DNA from: Helianthus annuus
Lineage: Eukaryota > Streptophyta > Magnoliopsida > Asterales > Asteraceae
Reading direction: 5' to 3'
Length of the DNA stretch: 64,000 nt
NCBI RefSeq assembly: GCF_002127325.2
Contig: NC_035439.2
Location: 2,546,365-2,610,364, forward strand
Positions 1 to 11,329 of this stretch are shown here, in pieces (position 1 is the stretch's first letter; every line of letters starts with the position of its first letter). The translations under genes and the position numbers were made by a program. The notes beneath the pieces are model-generated. The model had not been told where the DNA came from, made no database searches, and was given only the letters and a program-made list of their open reading frames with translations.

Positions 1-556
1 CACAGTTAATAGGAACACGCGTAACCAAAAGATTCAATATCTGTTGATTAGGGATGAGAATGATACAAACATATACAAACAATGTTTACAGACTCTCTCA
101 AAGTCTCACAGCTCTCGTCTCTCATGTCCAAGTTTCACACAGAAACTAGCAGAGGTATTTATACTAAACAGACACAGATAATGACGAAACACAAAATAAC
201 TCGGCGAAACAAACTTGGGCCAGATAATGGGCCTTGAAGAAGCCCAACAGGCGACGAAACAGGGGCAGCCCACGGCGAAACACCATAGTCGACGAAACAC
301 ATTCAGTTTCGTCGACCATGCACATGCAGATGTGAATTTGTATGCAGTTTCAACTAAATGACATCATCATGACATCACAGTGATGATGTCATGGTGATGT
401 GTCACCTGGTCTTGGTTTGCGGCGCTCCGTGCTTCGCGTGTCGAACTCTGGGACGCATGACGGAGGAATGTCGTGACGTCGGGCTTGAGCCGGACCTAAC
501 CGTGTCGAAACCAAGTCGAACCGAGCCGAGTCGCATCCACACAAAGTGTATCAACA
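1..556 (-). repeat. 3' LTR of SIRE-A (truncated by window edge)
   Basis: Matches 28933-29492 almost base for base. The terminal CAACA at 552-556 is the TGTTG start of the LTR on the minus strand and is followed at 557-567 by the purine tract. Differences from the 5' copy include an 11-bp and a 15-bp indel. The minus-strand TATA-like TATAAATAC lies near 155-165. CGACGAAAC motifs at 182-300 repeat the family motif of the leader. Confidence 0.9.
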
Positions 557-1356
557 AACTCCCCCTTGGACGCTACTCGTGATGGTTCGTCTTCCGTGTC
601 TTTTGTGTCGGAGGATCTTCAAAGTCTTCACATGTCGTAAGCAAAAAGTGTATCAACAAACTCCCCATTTCATTTAGGTAGTGTGTTAACAAACTCCCCC
701 TTAGAATGAACTCTCCTTTGAGTTATGCTCGTGAATCTTTTGATCTTCAATTCTTTAGATCCTTGTGGTGTTGATGAGTAGTCAACTGCAACCCGATCAT
801 TTTGATCTTTTGATTGCATCAACGACGTGTCTTCATTCCAAAGCTTGTCATCGAACATGTTCTCCTCGCCTATAGCATCTGCACACGCAAGAAATCTAAA
901 CGCATAATGAGAACAACCGCTTGGAATATAGTTTCCATAAACAAACGACACATGTGTGACCTTATTTCAATCAACGACCGACCGACAACAGTTTGAAAGT
1001 TTAGAAAATGATCAATTTTAATCCTTTAACTTTCAAAACTTGTTAACTTCGAACATTTATGAAGATGCAATTTTTTCCGGCTTTAGATCAGGATTTTGGT
1101 TAGGATAACTCGAGTTCCAACATCGATCAATCAAAAATAAACTAGAAGCAAAATCTTTTTGGCTTTTATAAAGTTTATATTAAAACACGCCTAAAATCTT
1201 TTTGGAAGTTTCATTTTTCAAAAGTAAAGACGGAAAACAATAAATAAATATATACAAAAATGCAGAAACTGAAAACAGTAAATAAATATTTACAGACATT
1301 CTTTTTGCGAGTTTCGAGGGTAAGAGAATCATATCAGTGTACGGTCATGCCAAAAC
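557..1356 (-). other. Distal 3' non-coding region of SIRE-A with polypurine tract
   Basis: Reverse complement of the SIRE-C segment near 15735-16650. The purine tract (minus AAGGGGGAGTT, 557-567) abuts the 3' LTR, and further tracts lie near 660 and 690. Multiple purine tracts are a described Sirevirus trait. The short reading frames here are chance. Confidence 0.8.
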
Positions 1357-2867
1357 TGTAATAGTCAGGAAAAAAAATTGGAAAACCCCAAAGTAATAAA
1401 TATTGATTAACCATATCAATGTTAACCGGATTTATTACGGAATGAACAAATAATTAGGTGCATTAAAATAACATTAGATATGAGTTAATTGATAGGTAAA
1501 TGCTAGTAAGTTATTTACGTACACATTTTATATAATAGATTAAGGTCTATTAAATATTATATTTAACTAAATGATTCAAACCTTAAGGGTGTGTATTGCA
1601 AATTTCAATTAATTCAAATTATATGTCTATCTTCTCTAAATTTCAATCACAAACTTTACCATAACAAATCCCGTGAAATTGGGAATTTGATTTCCATTAA
1701 ACTTGTTTTACAATCAATACTAAATATAAAACCACATAACTTCTTCACCACATTTTGTTTTTCGAACCCCACCCTCAACTGTTCCGTTATCGTGAACCAC
1801 CACTCGCCAACAACCAAGACAACCGCCCCATCTGCCGCCGCTACCGGACTTACACAACTGCTAACCGCCGCTATCTCGTTCAAACGTCACAAGCGGCAAC
1901 TTAGTTCTGTTCGCTTTCCTCTACGGTGACAACAAAACCGATCGTTCCGTTGTGTTCTTTTTACAATACTGTTGAGTAGAAACAAACACCGACGTGCGCC
2001 ACCTCTCTTCAGTTTAAGCACCGCAACCGTCCACAACCGCACCACCAAGCCTCCGCGAACCAGACTCGCCGTTGTTGTTCAGCCACATATCCACCACTCA
2101 CCACCACACATAGCCGCACCGTGACCGCCACAGCTTCATCGCGGCCACCATCACTCCCAAACCAGATTGTTGTCGCCTTTAGTTACCGTCACAAATAGAT
2201 GACCACGGCTATCTATCACAAGCACCGCCACCGTTTCATACCGCCAATGCGCCACAGTCCGTCATGAACCAGAGCTGTTGCGGCTGCCGCCTTTGTTCAG
2301 GAGTGATCATTTAAATGGTGTTTTAAAATAAGTCCGTTTATACAAGATAAAATTCTTTTTATCATCATGGTCAACCATGTATCAGTTCTCTACGTCGGTC
2401 TTGTGTCGGGTTCGATAGCAGTTATGCATCTGAATGACTTTTGTTTCCATGTCAGTTTCTGTTACAAGTTCAGATCGGTTCGTATATCAGTTTTTGTATC
2501 AGTCTTGTGGCTTCATCAATTTTTAGCACTCATGTCAGTAACCGTTTCAGTTCAGTCTCAATTATGTTACGTTGTGTTTTGCTTCCGCTGATATGACTTT
2601 ACTTGTACTTTTGATTTCTCCGTTACTGAGCAATTTTTGGCTCAGCCGTATTTTTCTTTTTGTGTTTTTCCTATTCGTTTTACAGGTAGGTAATATGGGA
2701 TGATCTGGGATTTCAGTGAGGAGCGTTAGGAAGTTGCTGGCCAAGATTCCTTATTTCAGTAATGTGATAAATGTAATTAGGATCTTTTATTTAATGCTAT
2801 GGATTGGTTTTTAGTTTTGATATCTGTAAGAGTGACACGTCAGCCCTATTCGGGTCGGGGTGTTACA
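1357..2867 (+). repeat. 5' LTR of GYP-B, internally deleted
   Basis: 1511 bp, against about 3.9 kb for the 3' copy. Sequence matches 4609-5556 and then jumps at about 2306 to sequence found at about 19310-19868, so about 2.4 kb is missing between ..caggagtg and atcatttaaatgg. A further 8-bp and 10-bp indel separate the copies. The open frame at 1591-1929 has no recognisable domain and recurs in the other LTR, so it is not annotated as a gene. Confidence 0.85.
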
Positions 2868-4608
2868 ATTATGGTATCAGAGCCAGGTTCTTTCTTGTAG
2901 ATAACTTAAACATTAAAAACTTAACCTGTGAGGTAATGGGTAGACGTTGGGTTAAGATTTCCACTTTCGTTAATTTTCATAGTCATTGGTCCTAGGTCTT
3001 TTGATCCATCTGTTTGGGAGAATTCTTTTATTAGTTTCTACTAGTGTATCCAGCGCCTCGACTCTATTGGATTATTATGCTAACGTCATTGCGGTTTCAC
3101 TATCGATTTCATGATTGACTCGGAACATGGTGGATTACACGACTGAAGTGGGTACGACCTTGAACGAACTCCATTACGCGCCATAAGAACCTTGCTACCA
3201 TGTGTACTTCAAGTGGTGTTTCACCTCAGTATCGACACATCTATTTTAGTTATCTTTCGTTATTTCTTAGAATTATACCTTTCGACTATGATTTTCTTAT
3301 CGTCCCTTTGCCTGTTTTCCAATTTAAACATGTCATTGAGATGCATGGCGGGAGGACCGTTAGGGCACAATTGTAAGATAATTGACAATTATGGTCATGA
3401 ACATAATCGTGAATTATAGGTACATATGTGTGCTTTTGGATTCCTGTTATGTAGATTGATGTCTATCCGAATGTTTGAAAATTCCTAAGATTCCATCACA
3501 CTTATGTCTAAAATAAAAGAATCATTGCTCGTTCGATATTACATGTCTGCTTGCTTATGATACGCATATCCGATTTTCGTAGAGCCGATAACCTCTCAAC
3601 CGTAGAATATCACTGATCTTGGCATATTGAGTATGTTTCGTATCTGAAATTATAGTGACATTTAAGGTATGTTTATCTATATGTTATATTTGAATTTCTC
3701 GCAAGTCATACTTGACAATTTTGATAACGAAATTTTAGGAAGAAAAAAAAATATAATAATCATATGGTAAATAAAATTTCTAATTGTTTTGAAATTGATA
3801 GAATACGATTTGTAGTAAATGGAATTTTATTAATATGTATAAATTAACTTTTGTGTCTAAAGAAAATAGATACATATAATCTGAAAGCTAGTTAGTATCT
3901 TGAGCCATGCTAAGCATGCGCTAGCCCAAATTCAATTTACTTATGATCGATGTTCTCTAATCTCGTTATAGCATTATCCCTAATTTTTTTTTCTTTCGAA
4001 TTTTAAATTCCGTGTAATGAACCAACCAACATTTAAAGGAGTTTGACTGTTGCTGTTGATGACTTTTATATATTTTTAAAAACCCTCATTTGAAGTAGTA
4101 TTATGTTCATCACCTCTATTACACCTGAACCGTAGCGATACCCTAAGTTTGTCAGAGATTGGCCGTCTTAACCATCACCGCAATACTAGCCAATGTGTGC
4201 TACACCGCGCCAAAGGCCGCCACAACGAGCCACTATTCAGTCTGTTGCTCTATCTCTGTCATTGCGCAACTCCGCTGTGATTACCACCGCGTTGGATAGC
4301 TAAGTTCACCACGTCACACGCGTCAACCATGTTCTGTTTAGCCACAGTTAATGTGTCTTGTATCACCGCTCTTGTCTCACTCTCTGAATTTGTTTACCCC
4401 TTAGTATCCTGAATTGTGATAAGTTTAATTTGATCGTATAGGACTTTAGATCTGTTCTAGCTCCCCATTTACTTTTCGTTGGGTTACACAATGTTTTCAT
4501 TATTATACAATGTTTTGAAAAGCATATAATGATAACTGCAGTAAGTTCTTTATCGTATATCCGCACTTAACAATTTCGAGGACGAAATTTTTTTTAGGTG
4601 GGTAAAAT
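2868..4608 (+). other. Internal region of GYP-B, non-coding
   Basis: Begins attaTGGTATCAGAGCC, the complement of the initiator-Met tRNA 3' end, and ends with a gac-gaa/aggtggg purine-rich tract just before the 3' LTR. No frame with retroviral motifs was found on either strand. A stretch at 4120-4340 resembles the CACCGCC-rich stretch of the LTRs. Either the coding part was deleted or this is a non-autonomous (LARD-like) element. Confidence 0.7.
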
Positions 4609-5932
4609 TGTAATAGTTGGGAAAAAAAAATTGGAAAACCCCAAAGTAATAAATATTGATTAACCATATCAATGTTAACCGGATTTATTACGGAATGAAC
4701 AAATAATTAGGTGCATTAAAATAACATTATTTGTTTAGATATGAGTTAATTGATAGGTAAATGCTAGTAAGTTATTTACGTACACATTTTATATAATAGA
4801 TTAAGGTCTATTAAATATTATATTTAACTAAATGATTCAAACCTTAAGGGTGTGTATTGCAAATTTCAATTAATTCAAATTATATGTCTATCTTCTCTAA
4901 ATTTCAATCACAAACTTTACCATAACAAATCCCGTGAAATTGGGAATTTGATTTCCATTAAACTTGTTTTACAATCAATACTAAATATAAAACCACATAA
5001 CTTCTTCACCACATTTTGTTTTTCGAACCCCACCCTCAACTGTTCCGTTATCGTGAACCACCACTCGCCAACAACCAAGACAACCGCCCCATCTGCCGCC
5101 GCTACCGGACTTACACAACTGCTAACCGCCGCTATCTCGTTCAAACGTCACAAGCGGCAACTTAGTTCTGTTCGCTTTCCTCTACGGTGACAACAAAACC
5201 GATCATTCCGTTGTGTTCTTTTTACAATACTGTTGAGTAGAAACAAACACCGACGTGCGCCACCTCTCTTCAGTTTAAGCACCGCAACCGTCCACAACCG
5301 CACCACCAAGCCTCCGCGAACCAGACTCGCCGTTGTCGTTCAGCCACATATCCACCACACATAGCCGCACCGTGACCGCCACAGCTTCATCGCGGCCACC
5401 ATCACTCCCAAACCAGATTGTTGTCGCCTTTAGTTACCGTCACAAATAGATGACCACGGCTATCTATCACAAGCACCGCCACCGTTTCATACCGCCAATG
5501 CGCCACAGTCCGTCATGAACCAGAGCTGTTGCGGCTGCCGCCTTTGTTCAGGAGTGGACGTAGCCGGCAACACTAATCAATCGTCTATGTGGAAGTAATT
5601 TGTTTGTTCCGCTCATCTATGGAGGTAAGATCTGACCCTCTTGATTGTCATTCGATATACGTTTTTGACGGATTTGTTTTCGGAGACTAATTACCATTTT
5701 AGCAAAATTATTTTGAAACTTTGCATTACATGGGTGGTTTTAGTTCTATTCACTGAAACCACACATATCAGTTCTAGAAATTTAATAAGCAAATATCACA
5801 CCAACATGAGTATTTGGTTGGTTGTAATTAATTCAACAAAAATCAAGACAATAGAGAGCTAAAAGTTGTTTACTGTAATATACATATATAAATATATTAT
5901 CATATGTTTGATGGGATTTATAAGTTAACTTC
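4609..5932 (+). repeat. 3' LTR of GYP-B, left part
   Basis: Starts TGTAATAGTTGGG and matches the 5' LTR up to about 5556. From 5557 to 5932 it carries sequence absent from the shortened 5' LTR. It is interrupted after 5932 by SIRE-C; the duplication acttc (5928-5932) recurs at 17283-17287, where the LTR resumes. Confidence 0.85.
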
Positions 5933-6561
5933 TGTTGGTGCACTTGTGTCTGTACTTTGTCTGTATTCGGTCTGTATGTAAACGATGTCCTTGTCAGTCC
6001 TGTAAGTTGACAAAGTCAACCGTCCTCCTGGTTTGACTTAGTCAACAGTTGAAAGATGTTCTGATCGAAGGATAGATCCTCGAAGGATGCTGTTGATCCT
6101 TCGAGGTGCACGAAAGATATGGTTCGACTGATTAGACCTCGAAGGATGATCCTTCGAGGTCAATGCTCATCTTTCGAACATGTTGTGATCGATAGATGAT
6201 CCTTCGGACCATCTATCGAATCCTTCGAGCAGACCTGCTGAGTTGGGTATATATACCCATGCATGTGTTGAGTGTGAGTTAGTTCTGCCATTTGCACATC
6301 CGAGAGATAGAGAGCTTTGAGAGCATTCTGTCCAGGACTCACACACACACACTTAGAGAGTTTATAGAACATTTCTATAAACATTGAGCTTGTAACCGAA
6401 CCCTCATTGCATTAATACAAGTTGTGTTAATCGGTGAACTTGTGTGTTTGTTTCTCTACTTGCTACTAACTCGGTTTGCTTGCTAGCTTGGATTCCGCAC
6501 TCGCTAGTAGGTTTGTATAACAAGGTTTAGGTTCGTAATCCTTCGCAAACAGGGACCTACA
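5933..6561 (+). repeat. 5' LTR of SIRE-C
   Basis: 629 bp, TGTTGG...CCTACA. TATA-like tatatata is near 6248-6255 within the palindrome gggtatatataccc. The U3 part (6046-6240) holds CGAAGGAT/ATCCTTCGA motifs, the same family motif that fills the leader. A (CA)n run lies near 6342-6352. No ATG occurs downstream of 6265. Confidence 0.93.
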
Positions 6562-7512
6562 AGTGGTATCAGAGCCTCGCTCTTTACCTTGTTTAAAACC
6601 GGGTTTTTACAAGTTTTGGTGTGTTGAAACACTTGGTTTTGCACCTGTTTTTACTTGTTTTCTTGCATTTTCTTTGAGTAAAAACGTGTCTAAACTAACC
6701 GGGAGTGTTTAAAGTTGGGTTGGGTAATTTGGAAATTGGTTTTTAAGAAACTTTGTGTTTTCCGGCCAATTTCCGGTGTGTCTCCGGTGACCAGACTTGG
6801 TGGATAAGGTTTGCCATTTTTGGGGATTGTTTTTGAAAGTCAAAAAGTTGGTGAAGATTTGTGTGCAGAACATACCTTTCTGCCGAAAGTACTTCACCAA
6901 CCCATCACCTTTTTCACCAACCTATCACATCAGATCAGTGTGTGTCAGAACCTCTCGAAAGATATCTTTCGACATCGAAAGACTATCCTTCGACATCTGT
7001 CGATCAAGGAAGGCTCGAAAGATCACCATCCTTCGACCCATCCTTCGACGTCCGAAACATATCCTTCGATTAAGGAATCTATTCGAAAGACAGTGTCCGA
7101 AAGATAGGGATTTATCTCGAAAGATAAGGATCTTTCAAGTGTGAATCTTTCGAGATTTTGAATCTTTCGAAGCCAGTGCTCGAAAGTCAACAGTGATCCT
7201 TCGAACACTGTTGATCATTCGAACAAGTGTAATCTTTCGAAAGTGAGCTATACGAAAGATAAGGATATTTAACTCGAAAGATAAGGATCTTTCAAAGGAG
7301 AATCCTTCGAGTTCTTGAATCTTTCGACATCATTGTTCGAGATTCAACAGTAATCTTTCGAGTACTGTTGATCCTTCGAACAATAGTTAATCTTTCGATT
7401 GTGGTCAGTTTGTTGTTAACAAGTTTCTGTGATTTCAGATCCTTCGACCAGGATCCTTCGGCTGTGTATCTTTCGGATCATTCTTACTTAGCATTTATTT
7501 TGCTCATCTATC
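6562..7512 (+). promoter_or_regulatory. SIRE-C primer site and ATG-free leader with TCGAAAGAT motif array
   Basis: The primer site TGGTATCAGAGC is at 6564-6575, two bases after the LTR. From about 6950 to 7470 the sequence is filled with more than twenty copies of ATCTTTCGA/ATCCTTCGA and their complements, often as inverted pairs able to fold. By eye there is no ATG between about 6266 and the gag start at 7513. A possible donor (ATAAG|GT, 6807) and acceptor (TGATTTCAG|A, 7438) could bound a leader intron; this is inference. Confidence 0.75.
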
Positions 7513-10500
7513 ATGAATCCAAGTTGGTGGGGAAGTCCGGCTCCAGACAGTGGAAAATACATGAATACCAGTCAATCTCCATCATGGGCCGAATCTCCGG
7601 TATCTACATCCTCACAAACAAATGCCACTCCAGCTGGTCAATGGGCGTTTGTTTCAAATCAAACTCCGAGTATTCAAAGTCTTCTACTAAGCGAAAGTGA
7701 AACCGGAAGTTTGAACAGGCCTCCAAAGTTGATGCATCTTAATGAATATCCGGGATGGGTTGATCGTTTCCATACATATATTCTTGGTCAAAATACAGAG
7801 TTGTGGTTGCGGTTCACTACGGAATTCGATCAAACTATCGAGGTTGCTGCTTCTTCGACAGCTACATTTGCCGATCTTCCTGAGGATCAAAAGAAGACGT
7901 ATGACTTAGAAAAGAAAGCATACGCTATTCTCACTCAAGCACTGAGCAAGGATATTTATCATCAGTTCGTCAGTTTCAAGACTACGAAGAAGCTGTGGGA
8001 TGCATTGAAGACAAGAGGAGTAGGTAATGAAGCCACACGTCAACTACGACGAGATCTACTGAAGAAAGAATTCGATGGCTTCACATGTATGGATAAGGAG
8101 TCCTTGGGAGATATGACAAGCCGTTTCTATCACCTACTTACTGAGCTGACCAACTTTGAGGTCACAACGACTCCAACAGAGGTGGTAAAGAAGTTTGCCG
8201 ATGCATTGCCTCCTCAATGGAATAACTTCCTGGAAATCTTGAAGTACAACGGAACGTTGAAAACTACAAATATCAACGATTTCGTGCAGCTTCTGGAGAA
8301 CAAGGATCAGGAAGAAACGTTGAAGGCAAAGAGAGTTGCAGTGCCACAGAATCCAGAGATGTATTATGGCACCTCCACTACTTCATCTGCAAAAGCCGGT
8401 TCACATGCTCCACTCCAAACGGCGTTCGTCACAAGCACGGATATGTATGGCAATCCAGTGCAAGTTCCTGTAAAGCCGCCTCCAACCACAGATCTGTATG
8501 GAAATCCAATACAACCACCTCCTCCTCCTCCTGCTCAACAACCACAATATGCGTGTTATGGAGGAACATCATCTGCTGCAGGTCAACAATCAAAGTCAAA
8601 TACAGTACAGCTTGACACTTCAAGTTTTTCTAAAATCAGTGTAGAGGTAGCTAAGGAACACATGGAGCTGCTTAACACTGTAGTGAGCGCGTACTGTGGG
8701 TTGATAGAGGGTCAGATTGGAAACATTAATCTGACACAAGAAGATTACCGGCAGATTGATAAGGAAGAGATGGACTTGATGGATATCAAGTGGGCCTTTG
8801 CGAGTGCTGTGAGAAGAGCAAAGGATTGGATGGAAAGTACTGGCAGAACCAGCTTGGAAAGTAAGCGAGACACCAAGTATGGGTTCGATAAGCAGGCTGT
8901 TAAATGCTTCAACTGTGGTGAACGGGGCCACTTTAAAAGGGAATGTACAAAGCCAGCACAGCACGGGAATCAAAATCCCTTCAGAAACCGAGGCAACCAG
9001 CAGAATCAGAACAGAAACACTGAGCGTTCATTGGTGCCTGCAAATAACCAAACCAACCGAGCACTTGCAGTTCAGGTGGATGAAGGTTGTGACTGGTCAA
9101 TCCAGTTGGGTGCTGATGCTCCTGATGAAACAGCATGTTTTGCTCAAATTGTGAAAAAGTTGGTTCGCACCAGTGGTAGAGAATCTTCTGCCAGTGGTGG
9201 TGAATCGTCTGAAGATGAAGACTCTTCTGGTTATAGCGGGAGTGCTGATGAAGAATCATCCAATTCTGGTGATGATTATGTGGGTGAGACATCGAATGCA
9301 ACAATCGATGCAGATATTGATGAACTCTTGGAGGAAGCTGCAGCAGAAACTCAAAGAAGATCTATTTTGGTGGATCAAGCTGCTTATACTTCGTCTTCTC
9401 TCCATTCAGCCTTTATGGCTAATGTCGACGGTTCATCAAGTCAGGTATGTGTCGATGAACCCACTGCTGTTAATTGTGATGAATGTGCTAGGTTGCATGC
9501 TAGATGTGCTGAAATGGAGAAAAGTATGTCTGAGTTGCAAGGCAAACATGATGCTTTACAAGCTAGTTTGTTTGACTTGCAAGACAAACATACTACTGTG
9601 AATGAGAATTTGAGTGACTTGCAGAGTAAGCATGACGCTTTGCAAGAAAAATATGATGTGACCTTTCTCCACAATCAGAAATTGACTGTGGATCTCTCAA
9701 AATGCACAGAAGCCAACATGTTTCATGAAAACCATGAAAAAGAATTTAAGTCAATGATTGAAACATTAAAGAAAGATAAAACTGAATTGACAAAAATGGT
9801 TTCAAGAAAACAGACGGACATTAATTTGTATATCTCTCGTCTTGAAACAATGCAAAAAGAGATGGCCTGTGTGAAAACCGAAAGTGATGCGATCCAACTC
9901 AAGCTAGACAGTTATTTGAGCTCTAGCTATGTGTTAGATCACATCATTGATGTTCAGAAGGAAAAGAGAGATGTCACATGCATAGGCTACAAGAAGTGTC
10001 CACCACCAGTGAGACATAATTATGACGCCATGCCTGATGAAGAGGACAGAGTTTTCTTTGAACCTTCTGTGCCTCTAGATGTTAAGGAGTTTGCTGCAGG
10101 ACTCGGATACCAAAAGGAAGTATCCTCAGATTCAGATGTGTCAGCAGATACATTTGTGAGTGCTGAACAGAATCAAGATCCTCCAGTTGTGATTGAGGAT
10201 GCTGATTCGTCTGATGATGAATCTGACGATACTGTCCCAGCAAAGTCTGATGCGGTAGCCAAAAATGAGGACATACCTCTTGAGAATCACATTCTATGTG
10301 ATCCCCCTGTTCAACCCGCTAAGACTGTTGCAGCTGAGTCCTCATCTGCAGAAGAGCTGGAGAGTGTGAATTTGCTGTACACTCTAGTTGGTGACGATAA
10401 AATTTACTCAGACAAAGATTTTCCCCTTAAGAATGTTAATCAATCTTTAATCTGCAAAGTCTTTGAGAATTCGACGAGTAAGTTCTTGGGAAAGGCAGGA

Positions 10501-11307
10501 CCTAAAGTTACAGTTACACAGTGTCCTCCTGTTCCAAAGGCTGAAATTCGAAAACAATTTGGTAACAAGAAATTACCAACAGTGCCAACACAGCAAAATC
10601 ACACCAAACCCAAAGATAAAACACCGGCTCAAGCTGACAAGAAGCCGAACCAAAAGAAGAAGAAAAAGGTCAACTTTGTGAAATCGACGGGAACGGACAA
10701 AATTGAAAAGTTTGAAAATCAATCTAACTTAGATTTTGTCAAGAAAGCTTTTGTCGAGAAAAGAAATGAACCAAGTAGTTCAAAACCCAGTACCTCGGGT
10801 TCACAAAGTTCAACTTCATCGGCTAAGCGATCACATGTTTCTTCGGGGATTGTAGAACGAAGATCATGTTTTGAGTGTGGAACCATTGGGCACATTATTA
10901 GAAACTGCCCATATCTTCATAAGCAGAAAGGAAAGGTTGATGATCCCCGTGGCAAGACTGACCGTAAGCCAACTGTTTCCACAAAACAAGATCCCCGCCT
11001 TGTAAAAGAAAGGGAAAAGAAACAGAAAAGGCAACAGGTCAAGAAAATTGAAAAAGCAATTAAAACTGATGTGGTTCAAAAACAATCTGTTGCTGTAAAA
11101 CCAGAAACTTCTACAATTTCAAACAATCAAGAAGTTAAAATTTTAAAGAAAGATACTGGTAAAACAAAACAGACATGGAAACCTAAATCGGTTACTGAAT
11201 CAGGGGGACCATCACAATTCACCAACCATCAAAGACAAGAAGTGATTGTCATTGATGAAAATGGAAGACCCAAGACCACAATGGCTTGGGTCCCCATCTC
11301 CAACTAA
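7513..11307 (+). CDS. gag: Gag polyprotein of SIRE-C (1264 aa)
   Basis: Structural protein that would form the virus-like particle around the element RNA. It starts at the first ATG after the leader. The N-terminus is a NPSWWGSP motif. A Copia-type capsid region spans about residues 45-310 (RPPKLMHLNEYPGW, then helices ending near LENKDQ). Two YGNP motifs in a proline-rich linker lie near 320-345. A CCHC knuckle (CFNCGERGHFKREC) starts at about 465. A Ser/acidic stretch runs about 555-610, and a long coiled coil with repeated SKHDALQ-like units about 660-815. A second knuckle (CFECGTIGHIIRNC) starts at about 1119, followed by a basic tail ending MAWVPISN. Copia Gags are usually a few hundred residues; Sirevirus Gags are known to be longer and have been reported to bind LC8-type dynein light chains. 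It ends with TAA, 21 nt before the pol acceptor-like site. Frame intact. Confidence 0.93.
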   Translation: MNPSWWGSPAPDSGKYMNTSQSPSWAESPVSTSSQTNATPAGQWAFVSNQTPSIQSLLLSESETGSLNRPPKLMHLNEYPGWVDRFHTYILGQNTELWLRFTTEFDQTIEVAASSTATFADLPEDQKKTYDLEKKAYAILTQALSKDIYHQFVSFKTTKKLWDALKTRGVGNEATRQLRRDLLKKEFDGFTCMDKESLGDMTSRFYHLLTELTNFEVTTTPTEVVKKFADALPPQWNNFLEILKYNGTLKTTNINDFVQLLENKDQEETLKAKRVAVPQNPEMYYGTSTTSSAKAGSHAPLQTAFVTSTDMYGNPVQVPVKPPPTTDLYGNPIQPPPPPPAQQPQYACYGGTSSAAGQQSKSNTVQLDTSSFSKISVEVAKEHMELLNTVVSAYCGLIEGQIGNINLTQEDYRQIDKEEMDLMDIKWAFASAVRRAKDWMESTGRTSLESKRDTKYGFDKQAVKCFNCGERGHFKRECTKPAQHGNQNPFRNRGNQQNQNRNTERSLVPANNQTNRALAVQVDEGCDWSIQLGADAPDETACFAQIVKKLVRTSGRESSASGGESSEDEDSSGYSGSADEESSNSGDDYVGETSNATIDADIDELLEEAAAETQRRSILVDQAAYTSSSLHSAFMANVDGSSSQVCVDEPTAVNCDECARLHARCAEMEKSMSELQGKHDALQASLFDLQDKHTTVNENLSDLQSKHDALQEKYDVTFLHNQKLTVDLSKCTEANMFHENHEKEFKSMIETLKKDKTELTKMVSRKQTDINLYISRLETMQKEMACVKTESDAIQLKLDSYLSSSYVLDHIIDVQKEKRDVTCIGYKKCPPPVRHNYDAMPDEEDRVFFEPSVPLDVKEFAAGLGYQKEVSSDSDVSADTFVSAEQNQDPPVVIEDADSSDDESDDTVPAKSDAVAKNEDIPLENHILCDPPVQPAKTVAAESSSAEELESVNLLYTLVGDDKIYSDKDFPLKNVNQSLICKVFENSTSKFLGKAGPKVTVTQCPPVPKAEIRKQFGNKKLPTVPTQQNHTKPKDKTPAQADKKPNQKKKKKVNFVKSTGTDKIEKFENQSNLDFVKKAFVEKRNEPSSSKPSTSGSQSSTSSAKRSHVSSGIVERRSCFECGTIGHIIRNCPYLHKQKGKVDDPRGKTDRKPTVSTKQDPRLVKEREKKQKRQQVKKIEKAIKTDVVQKQSVAVKPETSTISNNQEVKILKKDTGKTKQTWKPKSVTESGGPSQFTNHQRQEVIVIDENGRPKTTMAWVPISN

Positions 11308-11329
11308 TTCATTTGAGTTCATGTGCAGG
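11308..11329 (+). promoter_or_regulatory. gag-pol junction with splice-acceptor-like TGTGCAG|G
   Basis: 21 nt separate the gag TAA (11305-11307) from the AG at 11327-11328. The pol reading frame opens exactly after this AG and has no ATG of its own; an in-frame TGA lies at 11314-11316. The junction is in gag frame 0. The same TGTGCAG|G occurs at the junctions of SIRE-E and SIRE-F, and TGTGTAG|G in SIRE-A. Acceptor function is inference. Confidence 0.5.

Noticed and set aside
1591..5190. Identical 112-codon frames at 1591-1929 and 4852-5190
   Set aside because: They lie at the same place in the two LTRs of GYP-B, have no domain and are explained by LTR duplication.
6797..7208. Overlapping frames of 61-115 codons in the SIRE-C leader
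   Set aside because: They open with GTG or TTG only and are produced by the repeated TCGAAAGAT motif.
11305..11328. Stop-codon readthrough from gag into pol in SIRE-C (same frame)
   Set aside because: Two in-frame stops (TAA and TGA) lie in the 21-nt spacer, and the relatives have pol in other frames.
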